Shown here piece by piece: positions 1 to 10,095 of a DNA stretch of 64,000 bases. Position numbers and translations under genes: made by a program. Every line of letters starts with the position of its first letter. Position 1 is the stretch's first letter. Source of the DNA: Ambrosia x helenae (Eukaryota > Streptophyta > Magnoliopsida > Asterales > Asteraceae); the NCBI GenBank assembly GCA_030844895.1, contig CM061228.1, forward strand, positions 57,878,718-57,942,717, read 5' to 3'. A model generated the notes under the pieces. That model was given only the letters and a program-made list of their open reading frames with translations, ran no database searches and was not told the DNA's origin.

Positions 1-154
1 GTGGTTGATGTCGATTTTCTAAACCTTGATACACCATTTGAGCTTTGTAACTTTTAAAATGTGAAAACATGAATGTTGGATGCTTAAAAGTTGGAAAATA
101 ATTGGACCGGGACTCGTTTTTGAGATTTGGAAAATTTTCAAAAATCCCAATTCT

Positions 155-350
155 CATTCGCCCATTCGGTTGGTCGAATGTGGGATTTTCTTTGTTCAAT
201 CGTATGTTTTGTTGGGCGAAGGAGAGTGTTCATGAATTTTTCTCATTCGAACCCTTTTGATTTCATTCGTACCCTTTCAATAGGGTCGAAGGAGACAAAA
301 GTTTCTCCTTCGTATGACCAAAACGGGCGAAGGAACAAGCCTATATATAT
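155..350 (+). promoter_or_regulatory. TTCG/GGCGAA motif array ending in a TATA box, copy 1
   Basis: From about 155 to 335 the sequence repeats short variants of CATTCG, GGTCGAA and GGGCGAAGG in both orientations. It then runs directly into TATATATAT at 342-350. The array-then-TATA order resembles the core promoters of the neighbouring LTRs. This suggests an internal promoter for the accessory ORF that starts at 1074, which is an inference. The corresponding TATA boxes are at 10283 and 32162. Confidence 0.45.
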
Positions 351-830
351 CCATCTTCTCATTCGAACCTCAGTTATATTTTTTTCCAGATTTTTAACTG
401 TAAACTCACCTTGTTGCTCGTTCATTTTACATCATCTCATTGTGTTCATACATTCATACTGATCATTGTGCTATCATTTTTACAGGTTTTCATCAACATT
501 TCAGCCTTTAATCTCTGTTTTACAATTCCGAGCCCTAACTGTCTAAAAACGTTTTAAAATCAACATAATAACACCAATTGATGCTCAGGGTTTATTGTGT
601 GTGTGTGTGTTTTAGGGGGAGATAGAACCAAAATCAGAGTTTAAAACTTGTCAGATTGTTCAATCATGGTTTAAACCCTAGTTTTTGGGTGAAAACACAA
701 ACACAATAAATAATTGTTGAAACTGTTGTTTTAGAAATGTTTATCGGCATTATTAGGACTGATTTCAATCAAATGGACATGTTTAGGATCATTAAATTTC
801 AAAATTGTAATTTCAAAAATATGAACTGTT

Positions 831-1065
831 TCATTCGACCAGATCGAATGGGCGAAGGAAGAGTTTCATATGGTCGAATGAGGATTAGTTGGGCGAATGA
901 AACATTTTCTCAAAATTAATACATTCGTACCCTTTGTTTCTCATTCGTACCAATAAAAAAGCCCCTTCGTACCCCCGTTTGGGCGAAAGAGGAGGTTTTT
1001 GACCAAAAATGTTCATTTTTGAAATTTTGACGATTTTTAACATGTGTTTTTGTTTGTTTTTGCAG
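831..1065 (+). promoter_or_regulatory. Second motif array and 3' splice acceptor before the accessory ORF, copy 1
   Basis: A second cluster of CATTCG, GGTCGAA and GGGCGAA motifs covers 831-990. After it comes a T-rich tract ending in TTTTTGCAG at 1057-1065, with a possible branch point TTTTTAAC at 1034-1041, and an ATG only 9 bases later (1074). This fits an intron 3' end, so the ORF may be expressed from a spliced leader as env-like ORFs of retroelements are. The donor site is not identified. Confidence 0.5.
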
Positions 1066-1073
1066 ATCTAACA

Positions 1074-2320
1074 ATGTCTGAACAGCAGAAGACGACGGAA
1101 CAAGCAGGATCCTCATCACAGCCTGCTAAACAGCTAGATTTTGAGAACGCGCACAACTGTTGTGCATATCTTGGAGATGTGAAGAAGCACACTGAATTCG
1201 TCGGCATCATTGATTTTTGAAGAGAAGCAGGGTGATTGATGCTATTGCTACGCCGACAGTGATCTACAGAGATATGATACAGGAATTCTGGTCTAATGCT
1301 AAACTAGATTTCTGGAAGTGTGAATCTTGCTTGACGAGCAAAATTCAGGGACAACGAGTCATTGTGTGCAAAGAGGATTTAAGAGAAGAATTGAATCTGA
1401 ATGATGATCCGAAAGATCCAAAGGAGTTTACATTCATGGATCAACGAAAGTGTTTTCTCAGGATGAAGTACAATGGACCAATCACTGACGGTTCGTTGCA
1501 TAAAGGAAAACTGTGCCCACAATTCAAGTATCTAGCACATGTTTTAATTCACGTCTTCGGATCTGCAGCAGGAGGTTATGATTTGATGAGGAAGAGCATC
1601 AGTTCGATGATGGTTGCTTTAGTATTGAACAAACCGTTCAATGTCTCTGGCATGCTGATGTCTCACTTACTGGAGCCCGTGAATGGAACGAGGAACCTGA
1701 AGTTTCTTTTATATCCTCGTTTTCTTCAAATGATATTCGATCACAAGTATAAAGAGCTGAAGAGAGATCCTAAACACATTGTTGTTCAGGAACACATGTC
1801 ACTGAATACACTAGCTAGAATGAAAGCTTATAAGGGTTTGTCTGTTGAAGAACGTCCTCCAGTTAGACGTTTGTTTGGACATCTAGCTAGAGTGGATTAC
1901 ACAGATCCGGGTGAAGGGCTTGTGAGGAATGTGAACAGTGATTCTGATCAGGATAATCCTTTACATCATGTTGATCCTGACGCTAAGCGCAAGAGACAAG
2001 TTGTGAATGTTGGCGCGAAGAGTGGTAAGACAAAGAAACCAGAGATAAGGATTGAGGTTTCTGAACCAGAGAAGAAGAAAAGTACTCAGAGAAGAAATAA
2101 GAGAATGGCGAAAAAGGGATTGAATTTAGTTGATGAAGCGTCCATTGATTCAGAAGAGACGATAGAGGAAGAACAATGGAATTCTGATGCTGAAACGGTA
2201 GAGACGACCATGCCCAAGGCCACTGAGGCTGGTGCGTCTGCTAGCCAGAATGTTGAGGATCAAGGGAACAAAAGCCCTATTCCTGTTGATGTAGAAGAAC
2301 TGGGTTTTAATGTTGAATAG
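1074..2320 (+). CDS. Retroelement accessory ORF, N-terminal part, copy 1 (frameshifted)
   Basis: The reading frame starts at the ATG at 1074 (MSEQQ...) just after a likely splice acceptor. About 415 codons precede a TAG at 2318-2320. Around 1217 one base is missing compared with the other two copies, so the frame is broken near residue 48 here. The order of conserved pieces (IIDFL, then a KEDLREEL block, then a KLCPQFKYLAH block, then FLLYPRFLQ) resembles uncharacterised ORFs common in Asteraceae retrotransposons. That recognition is from memory of the pattern. The tail, from about residue 290, is lysine- and glutamate-rich. The molecular function is unknown. It is not gag zinc-knuckle, protease or pol. 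Confidence 0.7.
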
Positions 2321-2338
2321 ACGTTTGTTGGATCTCCT

Positions 2339-4648
2339 GTGCAAGCTGCTAGAAAAGAGAAGAAGAAACAGGAGAAGCCAAGCATTAAGAGGAAGAAAGA
2401 GATAGAATCTTTGATAGCTGGAAAGAAACTGCCACCAGCTACAAGTTCTAAATCACCGGTTACTGCACCAGTTCATAAGAAGCAGAAGACTGCAACAACA
2501 TCTAGCACACCACAAACTGAAGAAATACCGATGGATGATGTTAATGAAGCATTGGATAATGTGCTAAAGAAGATCAGAAAAGGTAAATTACCTGATGTTG
2601 TTGAACCACCAAAGAAGACAAAAGTATCGGTGGACAGTGATATTATGACTGCTGTGAATCAGAGACTTTCTGAGATGATGAATCTGATTAACAAACAACA
2701 GACGGAGATTGAGCAGTTAAAGTCCAATGACAAGAAGATGTTGGAAGTCGTAGTCACATCGGCAGATGATAATGAGACCTTGAAGAAGACAATCAAGAGA
2801 TTGAAGAGAGAAAACAAGAAGTTGCTGAAACATGAGCAACGTAATACCAGGAGGATCATAGTCTTGAAGGAGGAGAATAAACAGTTGAAAAAGAGTAACA
2901 AGCATATGGATGATCTGATCAAGAACTTGTACTCTCAAGCTCCTCAACTTCAAGCTGGTGAAGTAGACAAAGAAAGAGAAGAAGAGCAAGTTGACTTCGA
3001 ACTGTCTGATGAAGAAGAAGATGATGAACTTGATGAGGATGCTGGTAACGATACAAAGAAGAAGAAGAAGGATGATAAAGATGATGGAGGATCGGATGAT
3101 GGTTCGAGTGATGGAGACGGCTCTGCGTTTGATGATAGTAGTGATGACGATGATGATGACGTTGATAAGTTTACGTACGAGAAACGTGACTCAGATAAGG
3201 GTGGTGAATCGAGCTCTAAAGCTCCTGGTGAGAATGTTGATGATGATATATTTTGGAACGAGAAATTGCAGTCATTGTCTGAAGAAGATAAGAACAAGTA
3301 TCGCCAGATGCTCACTGATCGGGTTTGGACGATCGACATGACTAGCAGGTTTCCAGAAATATTTGAATCGAACAATAAACTATTCGAGTTGGAGTATGAT
3401 GACCCTGATCTTGAGGATGGGGAAGTTTCTACGGCTATTTTGAAAGAGATTCTTGAAGGTTTAGCAAAGCAAGTAGGCAAGACGTTGGAAGAATTACTTG
3501 CAGATAACTTTATTCCTAAGATTCCTAAGAAAGAAGCTGGAAATCATTCGGATGATCGTGATGTTCCTGCATTCGAGGAAGTCGAAATGGAAGATATTAC
3601 GAGCGAAGAGTATCCACAATATTTCAGGACAAATCAAGATTGTGGATTTTCTTTCTCAGATGAACTGCTAAACCATGCCGAGAAGCTAGCAAAAGAAAAG
3701 AGCAAAGTCTTTGAAGATGAAATCTTTAAAGGGCATAACAAGCCACGGTTCGAGCAGTCAGAAAGTTTGAAAGAGTTGTTGAAGAAATTGAAAGAAAAGG
3801 AAAATAATCGTCCGAAACCTGATATTCAAGGAAGCTTTTACAAACTTCATAATAGGATTTTCAAAGGTCGTGCATTGGCCTGGAAGTTTGTTAAAGAGTT
3901 GAGGTGTTTCGCAGTAAAGTGGGAGAAGGGGATCTTGTATTTCGACAAGTTTCATCACTTGAAGACCCTTCCGTATTGGGCAATCAGAGATATTTGTCGT
4001 CACCGTCTAACGGGAGCGTCAAATAGTCAGATTACGTACTTTGCTGAAAAGATGACTAGGGAAAGCCGAACCAAATGGGACTTGTTTACACCACAATATC
4101 CAAAGCGAATTGTTCATAAGAAGGATATTGATTTGATAACTGGTATGCCCAAGGTGACTTTAAAATACAAACCACCGCAAGTGTTGAAAAAGATTCCTTT
4201 GATGCCTATTCCGCAACACTTTGCCAAAGACTTCATCTGGTGGTATTATGATTGGAAGATTGCAGAGGCCGTAATCGTGTTGAAGGATGGAGAGACGAAT
4301 TACAAGAAAGTGCATATCTTTGATCCCATGTGGTTGATAAACTGTTCACATGAGGATATTATCATGCTATTCTACAATCCGATCTATTCAGATGCAAAAG
4401 ATGCTGAGCAAGCAGGAAAGTACCAACGTGTGGTATTTCTATGCTTTGCGTTTGATATCAATGCTGGATGTGATTATGATGAGAAGTTGGGAAAGTTTGT
4501 GGAGAAGCAAAAGGTGCCAGAGCTGAAAACGAAGAAGCAAAAGCAATTTCATGAACCGGTGTTGACAAGAGAACAGCAGATTCAAAGACACATCAGACTG
4601 ATGAACATAAGGATGGACGAACAACGACGAACACAATCCAAGCAATAG
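2339..4648 (+). CDS. Retroelement accessory ORF, C-terminal part, copy 1 (intact, 769 codons)
   Basis: This frame continues in phase from the preceding ORF after the TAG at 2318-2320, with only six codons between that stop and the GTG at 2339. There is no methionine at that point, so it is best read as the second half of one protein of about 1,190 residues. Approximate layout: basic stretch (1-60), predicted coiled coil rich in K/E/L heptads (100-195), very acidic low-complexity tract with D/E/S runs and one KKKKK patch (210-290), mixed region, then a W/F/Y-rich probably globular C-terminus (490-720) and a basic tail. No catalytic motif is recognised. It is the only uninterrupted copy. Copies 2 and 3 carry several indels. 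Confidence 0.75.
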   Translation: MQAARKEKKKQEKPSIKRKKEIESLIAGKKLPPATSSKSPVTAPVHKKQKTATTSSTPQTEEIPMDDVNEALDNVLKKIRKGKLPDVVEPPKKTKVSVDSDIMTAVNQRLSEMMNLINKQQTEIEQLKSNDKKMLEVVVTSADDNETLKKTIKRLKRENKKLLKHEQRNTRRIIVLKEENKQLKKSNKHMDDLIKNLYSQAPQLQAGEVDKEREEEQVDFELSDEEEDDELDEDAGNDTKKKKKDDKDDGGSDDGSSDGDGSAFDDSSDDDDDDVDKFTYEKRDSDKGGESSSKAPGENVDDDIFWNEKLQSLSEEDKNKYRQMLTDRVWTIDMTSRFPEIFESNNKLFELEYDDPDLEDGEVSTAILKEILEGLAKQVGKTLEELLADNFIPKIPKKEAGNHSDDRDVPAFEEVEMEDITSEEYPQYFRTNQDCGFSFSDELLNHAEKLAKEKSKVFEDEIFKGHNKPRFEQSESLKELLKKLKEKENNRPKPDIQGSFYKLHNRIFKGRALAWKFVKELRCFAVKWEKGILYFDKFHHLKTLPYWAIRDICRHRLTGASNSQITYFAEKMTRESRTKWDLFTPQYPKRIVHKKDIDLITGMPKVTLKYKPPQVLKKIPLMPIPQHFAKDFIWWYYDWKIAEAVIVLKDGETNYKKVHIFDPMWLINCSHEDIIMLFYNPIYSDAKDAEQAGKYQRVVFLCFAFDINAGCDYDEKLGKFVEKQKVPELKTKKQKQFHEPVLTREQQIQRHIRLMNIRMDEQRRTQSKQ

Positions 4649-4661
4649 TCGAGGGGGAGTT

Positions 4662-5163
4662 TGTAGATGCAAAAGTGCGACTAAAGCTTTGGATTGTAAT
4701 ACATAATATGTTTTGGTAATGGCGAAGGTGCGAAGGAGAGTTTTAATAGGTGCGAAGGAAGATTAATTGGTGCGAAGGAAGCAGCTTGGACGAATGAAAA
4801 TTAGATTATAGTAGAACTTGGTTCGACCAGTCAATGTGGGCGAACCTGCACATTCGCATGAACAATTTGGGCGAATGTGCAGTCTATAAATAGACAAGTT
4901 TGATTTTTGAATGTAACTTTTGATCATTATTATTCCCTCCACTTTCAGAAACTCTCTCTAGTGTTTTGTTAAACCTGTTTATCGTTCATACCTTGATTGT
5001 ATCTATATTTCAACGTGTAAACAAGTGTTTTATTAATGAAAACGTTTGAAAATGATGATCTGTGTGTTTGAATCTGTTTGATTATTATTTTGTGATAGTT
5101 TTAGGGTTTCCGCACCTGAAACTAACTTGTTTGATCAATCTTTGTTTGTTATCGATCCTTTCA
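4662..5163 (+). mobile_element. 3' LTR of the retroelement, copy 1
   Basis: The LTR begins TGTAGATGCAAAAGTGCG right after the purine tract at 4651-4659 and ends GATCCTTTCA, so it has TG...CA termini and a length of 502 bp. U3 (4720-4875) is full of GCGAAGG and TTCGACC/GGGCGAA motifs. TATAAATA lies at 4885-4892 and is followed by a CT-rich start region, giving a plausible pol II promoter. The 3' boundary is inferred from the resumption of LTR-A-like sequence at 5164. Confidence 0.65.
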
Positions 5164-6587
5164 CGCACATACAATATATGTTAAACATAGATTAGGATTA
5201 CATGTTCATATGTTTAGGATGTGTTAAAATGCGTTAAACACGACAAACTGGAAAATCTGGAAAACATAAGCCTTGGTTCGACCAATAGCGTGGGGGCGAA
5301 CCTGGCATAGACCTTGGTTTGACCCAGCGTGGGGGCGAACTTGTAAGGGGAGAACAACATAAAGGTTCATTCGACCTTGTACAGGGGCGAACGTGGGTAC
5401 CTTCGACCTTGTACAAGGGCGAACGTGGACCAGTATAAATACCACACTTTGTCATTTTTCACCATTTCACAAACCCTAAACGCCTCTAAACACTCTCTAG
5501 CAACTTTAATCATTAAGGAAGGAGTTTTTGCTCTTGTTTTCCATAATCTAACATAAAAACATCTTCTAAACAAAGATCTAAGGTGTGTTCTTCATCCTAA
5601 ATCCTTTTTAAAGCATTTTGATTCGTTATCATTAAACCCCAGAGTCCCGATCTGATTCAAACATGTTTTCATGGATAAAAACCTTCCTAACATCTTTCTA
5701 AACAAAACCTATTCATAAACAATGAGTTTTCATACAAATTAACATGTGTTAATGGTGTTTGATGTGGTGTTATGTATTATTTGATGATTAATTGTTGTAT
5801 AGATGTTATAACAATGATCTAGGACTGTTATGGATGATGATTTATGATTGAGATACGTTACAATTGATTATTGATGATGTTTTGCTCATTTTGGGGATTT
5901 TGGGTTAGATCTAGGGCTTGTTCATGATGATAGTGACAGGGATATGATTGGGGGTTTCTTGTTCATGATAATCTAAGTATATTAAGTTGATTATTGATTG
6001 ATTTCAGAAAGTTTCCTAATTGGGTAAAAGATTGCATGCGTTTGATGTGACATCTCCATAATTTTCCATTTCGGGTAACTTGTAAAGCGGACGGATTTCG
6101 GGATAAAATTGGTAGGGTTTTGTAGGAATATGTTAATGATAGTTTGCTGCTGTGATTAGTGATGTTTCGTGATGTTTTCGGATCGTTTAGATGCGTTTTG
6201 GTGCGTTTTATGAAGTTCTGCAGCAAAGGGTCGAACGTGGAACTCATTCGACCCTTCGTAGGGTCGAATGTGGCTCAAAAGGGTCGAATGTGGGTCAAAT
6301 GCGTCGAAGGTGTCTCAAATGGGTCGAATGTAGCCCCATAGGGTCGAATGTGGGTGTCTGGGGGTCGAATGTGGGTGCCTGGGGTCGAATCTGGGTGCCC
6401 GGGGGCGAATTAACACGTGTTAGGGTCGATTAACACGTGTTAGGGTCGAATTAACATATGTTTAAGGTCGAATAAACATATGTTAGGGTCAAATAAACAT
6501 GTGTTAGGTCAAATGAACTTATGAATAGGTTGAATGAACATTATGAGGGTTGAACCAAGGGTCCATGGGTCGGACCAGAAGCCCATG
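5164..6587 (+). mobile_element. LTR-A fragment, copy 1 (long Gypsy-type LTR)
   Basis: This is part of a long LTR whose 3' terminus (GGGTGTGACA) is seen in copies 2 and 3. Array 1 (5273-5430, alternating TTCGACC and GGGGCGAAC) precedes TATAAATA at 5434-5441, followed by an A/C-rich leader. Array 2 (6226-6556) has about a dozen GGGTCGAATGTGG-like units grading into GGGTCGAATTAACA units. The layout matches the LTR at 59313-61953, which uses a different motif. LTR-B interrupts it at 6588. Confidence 0.6.
6226..6556 (+). repeat. GGGTCGAA motif array 2 in LTR-A, copy 1
   Basis: Imperfect tandem units spaced about 15-30 bp apart share the core GGGTCGAA followed by TGTGG early in the array and by TTAACACGTGTTA later. 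The first units include an inverted pair. The arrays at 16171-16500 and 38048-38380 are the other copies. Confidence 0.75.
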
Positions 6588-6732
6588 TGTGACATCCGTC
6601 ACCTTTCATTTTATCTTTTGTCCGACTTTAGTCCCTATCATTTCATTTATTTACATTTATAATCCCTGTAATTCGAAGCTTTGGATTTAATAATAAAAGT
6701 TTCTTGCATCGTTGTCGTAATTCTTTTCTTTT

Positions 6733-6792
6733 AAATAATAAATAATAATAATAATAATAATAATAAATAATAATAATAATAATAATAATAAT
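6733..6792 (+). repeat. AAT trinucleotide microsatellite, copy 1
   Basis: About 60 bp of AAT units interrupted by two AAAT steps. The corresponding tract is a pure run at 16674-16733 and again interrupted at 38555-38612, so it differs between the three assembled copies. Confidence 0.9.
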
Positions 6793-6971
6793 GTTAGTTT
6801 TAAACATTATACTAAATAAACCATCTATCCTAATCCATTAACATAACCCAACCAAATCTACCCATAACCCAACATAGACTAAGCCCACATCAACAGGCCA
6901 AAACACCCGGCCCAAATTCTGTTTTCCCTTCCCCCTACTTGTAGCGAAAAAAAAATATATGGAAGTTTGAA

Positions 6972-7038
6972 GCCGACCGGACTCGAACCCGAGTCAGAAG
7001 CCTGATACACTTCAACACAAATCACTGGACCACACGGC
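6972..7038 (-). other. tRNA-like A/B-box module 1 in LTR-B, copy 1
   Basis: Read on the minus strand, 67 bases run from GCCGTGTGGTCCAGTG to GGGTTCGAGTCCGGTCGGC. GGTTCGAGTCC fits the pol III B box, and the ends GCCG/CGGC can pair. The anticodon and T stems are imperfect, so this is tRNA-derived or SINE-like sequence and not a working tRNA gene. Confidence 0.5.
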
Positions 7039-7637
7039 ATTTGTTTGGAAAAGCTAGGCACCAATTAATTTTATCAACTCCTGCAAAGATTAGAAGCTCA
7101 CTGCTTCTTCTTCGCGACCCGACGCACGCCAAACCTGACCCACCGACAAGATTATTCAAATTCGACGCACTTAAAAACTGTTTTTGGAAACTATAATCAA
7201 CCCTTAATCATAAACGCGTTTACTGGTCTCAATTACAGCTCATAATGAGCTGGAATTAGCTCGACGTTGACCCGGATTGACCAATCAATTCAACCTTCCA
7301 TTTCTGCGCTTTCCCTATAAATTGAAGCCTACCCTAGAACCTAAATGTGCCAAAACCATCTCCCCACTCTCAATTTCTACTAAATCCTAGTAATAATCTG
7401 CAAGAAGTTCGTTGTTTGACTTTTCGTTTGATCTCAGATTCATCTTGTAAGTTTGAATTTTCGCTTTAATTTGATTCACTTACAGTATACGAACAATAAC
7501 CCTATGGTTTCATGGGTTATTGTTTGATAATTTGCCTAATTGATAAGCTAGGGTTCGATACATGTATATTTGGGGAAGATGATATAATAACGATTCTGTA
7601 TAATTTTCTTTTTATTCAAATTTCAACACCAAAACTG

Positions 7638-7707
7638 ATGTAGATCAGTTGGTGGTAGTGCAGTAGGGAAACGCATCTGGCCTTGGGTTCGATCCCAGTC
7701 CCAAGCG
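7638..7707 (+). other. tRNA-like A/B-box module 2 in LTR-B, copy 1
   Basis: TAGATCAGTTGG resembles an A box with one mismatch. GGTTCGATCCC at 7686-7696 matches the B-box consensus, about 35 bases downstream, which is tRNA-like spacing. The flanking GGG/CCC can form part of a T stem. No intact cloverleaf is visible. Confidence 0.5.
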
Positions 7708-7791
7708 TTTACATCTCATTTTCTTTTGTAACATAAAACTAAGCACTAAACAGACTATATGATTAATTGAAACTGATTCAAAACGTTCTTA

Positions 7792-7864
7792 GGGTCTAGC
7801 CAGTTGGAGCTGGGCTTGTGAATAAAACACGAACCGGACCAGTGCTCGGGTTCGATCCTCACAA
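7792..7864 (+). other. tRNA-like A/B-box module 3 in LTR-B, copy 1
   Basis: An A-box-like TAGCCAGTTGG (one C shorter than TAGCCCAGTTGG in the other copies) is followed by the B-box-like GGTTCGATCCT at 7849-7859. It lies about 90 bp after module 2 on the same strand. Confidence 0.5.
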
Positions 7865-8594
7865 ACAACAACATTTTTTATCCCTTGTTATTTATATATT
7901 TAACATAATAATTTTTAAATTAGTTTAAAATACTAAAAATGCTTTATAAATTCTATAAAAATTATTTTACGTTAATCTGATGACAAAGTTCATTATGGAA
8001 TTTTAAAATTTTCAAAAATCATTCATTTAATATATATTATAAATATTACAAATTTATTCATTTATAATTTTAAAATTCCATAAAAATATCTAAACGACTT
8101 TATAAAATCCCACAAAAATTATTTTAAACTTGTAGATCAATAAGTATTTCAGAAATATATTTTATTCCAGAAAAAACCGTTTATTTAATATTTTTAATTA
8201 ATTTTTGTTATTTTTATATCATAAATAAATCATAACAAATTCATTTTCAATATTTTTATACCAAAATTTTACATAAATTATTTCTATCCATTTAGAACAG
8301 AAATATAAATTTTAATTTGGAATTTCTTAAATTTTAATATTTTTAGATATTAAAATTTTATCTTGACAAATAGAAAAAATATACTAAATATTCAATTTTT
8401 GAGAAAATAATTTTATAAAAATTAATTTTCATATCTACAACATTTAAACACAACCATCATTAATCAAAATTTTACAAAAAGTCTTTTATTTATTATTTTT
8501 CTAATTTTTTCTATTTATTAGATCATTAACAAATTAATTAACAATATCTATCCCCAAATTAGAACCCTAGAACTACTTGTACCCTAAGTTCATT

Positions 8595-8694
8595 NNNNNN
8601 NNNNNNNNNNNNNNNNNNNNNNNNNNNNNNNNNNNNNNNNNNNNNNNNNNNNNNNNNNNNNNNNNNNNNNNNNNNNNNNNNNNNNNNNNNNNNN
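8595..8694. other. Assembly gap of 100 N
   Basis: Exactly 100 N, the usual placeholder for a scaffold join of unknown size. The last bases before it (CCCTAAGTTCATT) are found uninterrupted at 18531-18543 in the next piece. Confidence 0.98.
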
Positions 8695-10095
8695 TCACCA
8701 CCTCAGTCAATCACTTTTTAGTTTAAATTTTTTACTGTTTTTTTCAAAAAATTTCGAAAAATCCAAAAACATTGAAAAATTTCAAAATCCATAAAAATTG
8801 AAAAATTTCTTTGCTGACTGCTATATCTTCTTCCCTTAGATTAATGCCGTCAGATTTCTGTGAACAAACGATATCTGGGCAGTCACATATTTGAAATGCT
8901 CCAGCTTATCCTTGGGAACAGTAAATTCGAAAATCTATAAAAAAATCAGAAATTCTAAAATGATTTCCTGAGTATAAAGGGAAATGATAGTACATCAGTG
9001 GGGATCTGACACATTCTAAATAATGTAATGCTATATAGGGCGTGTGTCTGAGTCTGTGCGATGTGCTGATAGGCTTCGTAGACCTATTACTGCGTGCCTG
9101 ATACATACATATCAAACGAATTGATGTGTGGATGAACTCCTCATGGCATAGGTATGGTCTTAGTACCGTAATTTCGTTTGATAGGGTATCTGTACAAAAC
9201 TCGGAGGTTTATAGGTCGTTATGTTATTAGTTGTCTAGGGATAGCCTCTCTGATCTTTTGCTGTAAGTCATTACGGACCTAGATCAGACAGGGTGTCTTT
9301 ATAAAAGAGCTATATGCCAAATCCTAAAGTTACCGAATTGAGGAACTTTCCATGTTATATGATGATCAAAGATTATCTATTACATCGTATTGATCATTGA
9401 TGCAAATCATGATTAATATCAGTCCTCAACCTGGTATAGTGCATATGTTGCTTTGCTGCATTAATTTGCTGACCTGTATACCTCTATGCATTATATCTTG
9501 TACAATTACAGACAACGAAAGCATAATCACCCTTTACAATGAGTCTTTGTGCATTTACTTCTTGATACGGGAGTATGTCGTGTGTTTGGGAACCACAAAC
9601 AATTGCGTTTATACTATAAATAATCAGTATCAGTATAAAGCACTGCACAAAAGTCTGCATGTGAGTTTATGTGGATCACAATATCAGCAATTGCCAGATC
9701 ACACATTGTCTTTAATGATAATAATTTCAAAAAGATCAACGTGTGATCAGATTTCTCAATAACTGATATGATCCCTTTACCGGAAATCCCAAAAATATTT
9801 CTAGTTTTTCATTTACATTTCTGCATTTTATTTTATCGTCAAAAATTACAAAACTCAAAAAGATTTTAGGTGTGTTTTAGCATAAACTTTAGAAAATCCA
9901 AAAAGATTTTTCTTTTTTTCATCTATTTTTTGATAACTGATGGTGGTTGATGTCGATTTTCTAAACCTTGATACACCATTTGAGCTTTGTAACTTTTAAA
10001 ATGTGAAAACATGAATGTTGGATGCTTAAAAGTTGGAAAATAATTGGACCGGGACTCGTTTTTGAGATTTGGAAAATTTTCAAAAATCCCATTCT

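Larger units (their letters stand above)
1..5163 (+). mobile_element. LTR retrotransposon, 3' part, copy 1 (Copia-like, 5' end outside window)
   Basis: This is the 3' part of an LTR retrotransposon: an upstream promoter-like region, a long accessory ORF (1074-4648), a polypurine tract (GAGGGGGAG, 4651-4659) and a TG...CA 3' LTR at 4662-5163. No gag, protease, integrase or reverse transcriptase is visible. The 0.5 kb LTR and the purine tract ending just before TG suggest Copia, but without pol the superfamily is an inference. The element seems to sit inside a longer LTR (LTR-A), whose sequence continues from 5164. The same element recurs in 8695-15110 and 30875-36986, probably as the same locus assembled three times. 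Confidence 0.7.
6588..8594 (+). mobile_element. LTR-B, copy 1, truncated by assembly gap
   Basis: A second long LTR starts TGTGACATCCGTCACC at 6588 and interrupts LTR-A. The flank CCATG (6583-6587) pairs imperfectly with CCTTG after the complete copies, a possible 5-bp target duplication with one mismatch. It holds an AAT microsatellite, three tRNA-like modules, TATAAATT at 7316-7323 and a very AT-rich 3' half. It is cut at 8594 by N. Confidence 0.6.

Noticed and set aside
127..462. Plus-strand ORF of 111 residues (170 residues at 10044-10556)
   Set aside because: It overlaps the motif array and TATA region and changes length between copies through single-base indels. It has no domain.
2950..3480. 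Minus-strand serine-rich ORF (and its counterpart at 34774-35199)
   Set aside because: It is the antisense shadow of the D/E-rich tract of the accessory ORF and is pure low-complexity.
5224..5573. Minus-strand ORFs across the LTR-A array (also at 15160-15520 and 37046-37396)
   Set aside because: They encode only the repeated array motifs and vary between copies.
6226..6556. CRISPR-like array of regularly spaced repeats
   Set aside because: Units are degenerate, spacing is irregular, there are no conserved spacers, and the host is a plant nucleus.
7638..7707. Functional tRNA genes
   Set aside because: A/B boxes are good, but the acceptor, anticodon and T stems do not all pair.
9397..9762. 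Plus-strand ORF of 121 residues in the spacer
   Set aside because: It is shortened by indels in the other copy (31428-31625) and has no recognisable domain or codon pattern.
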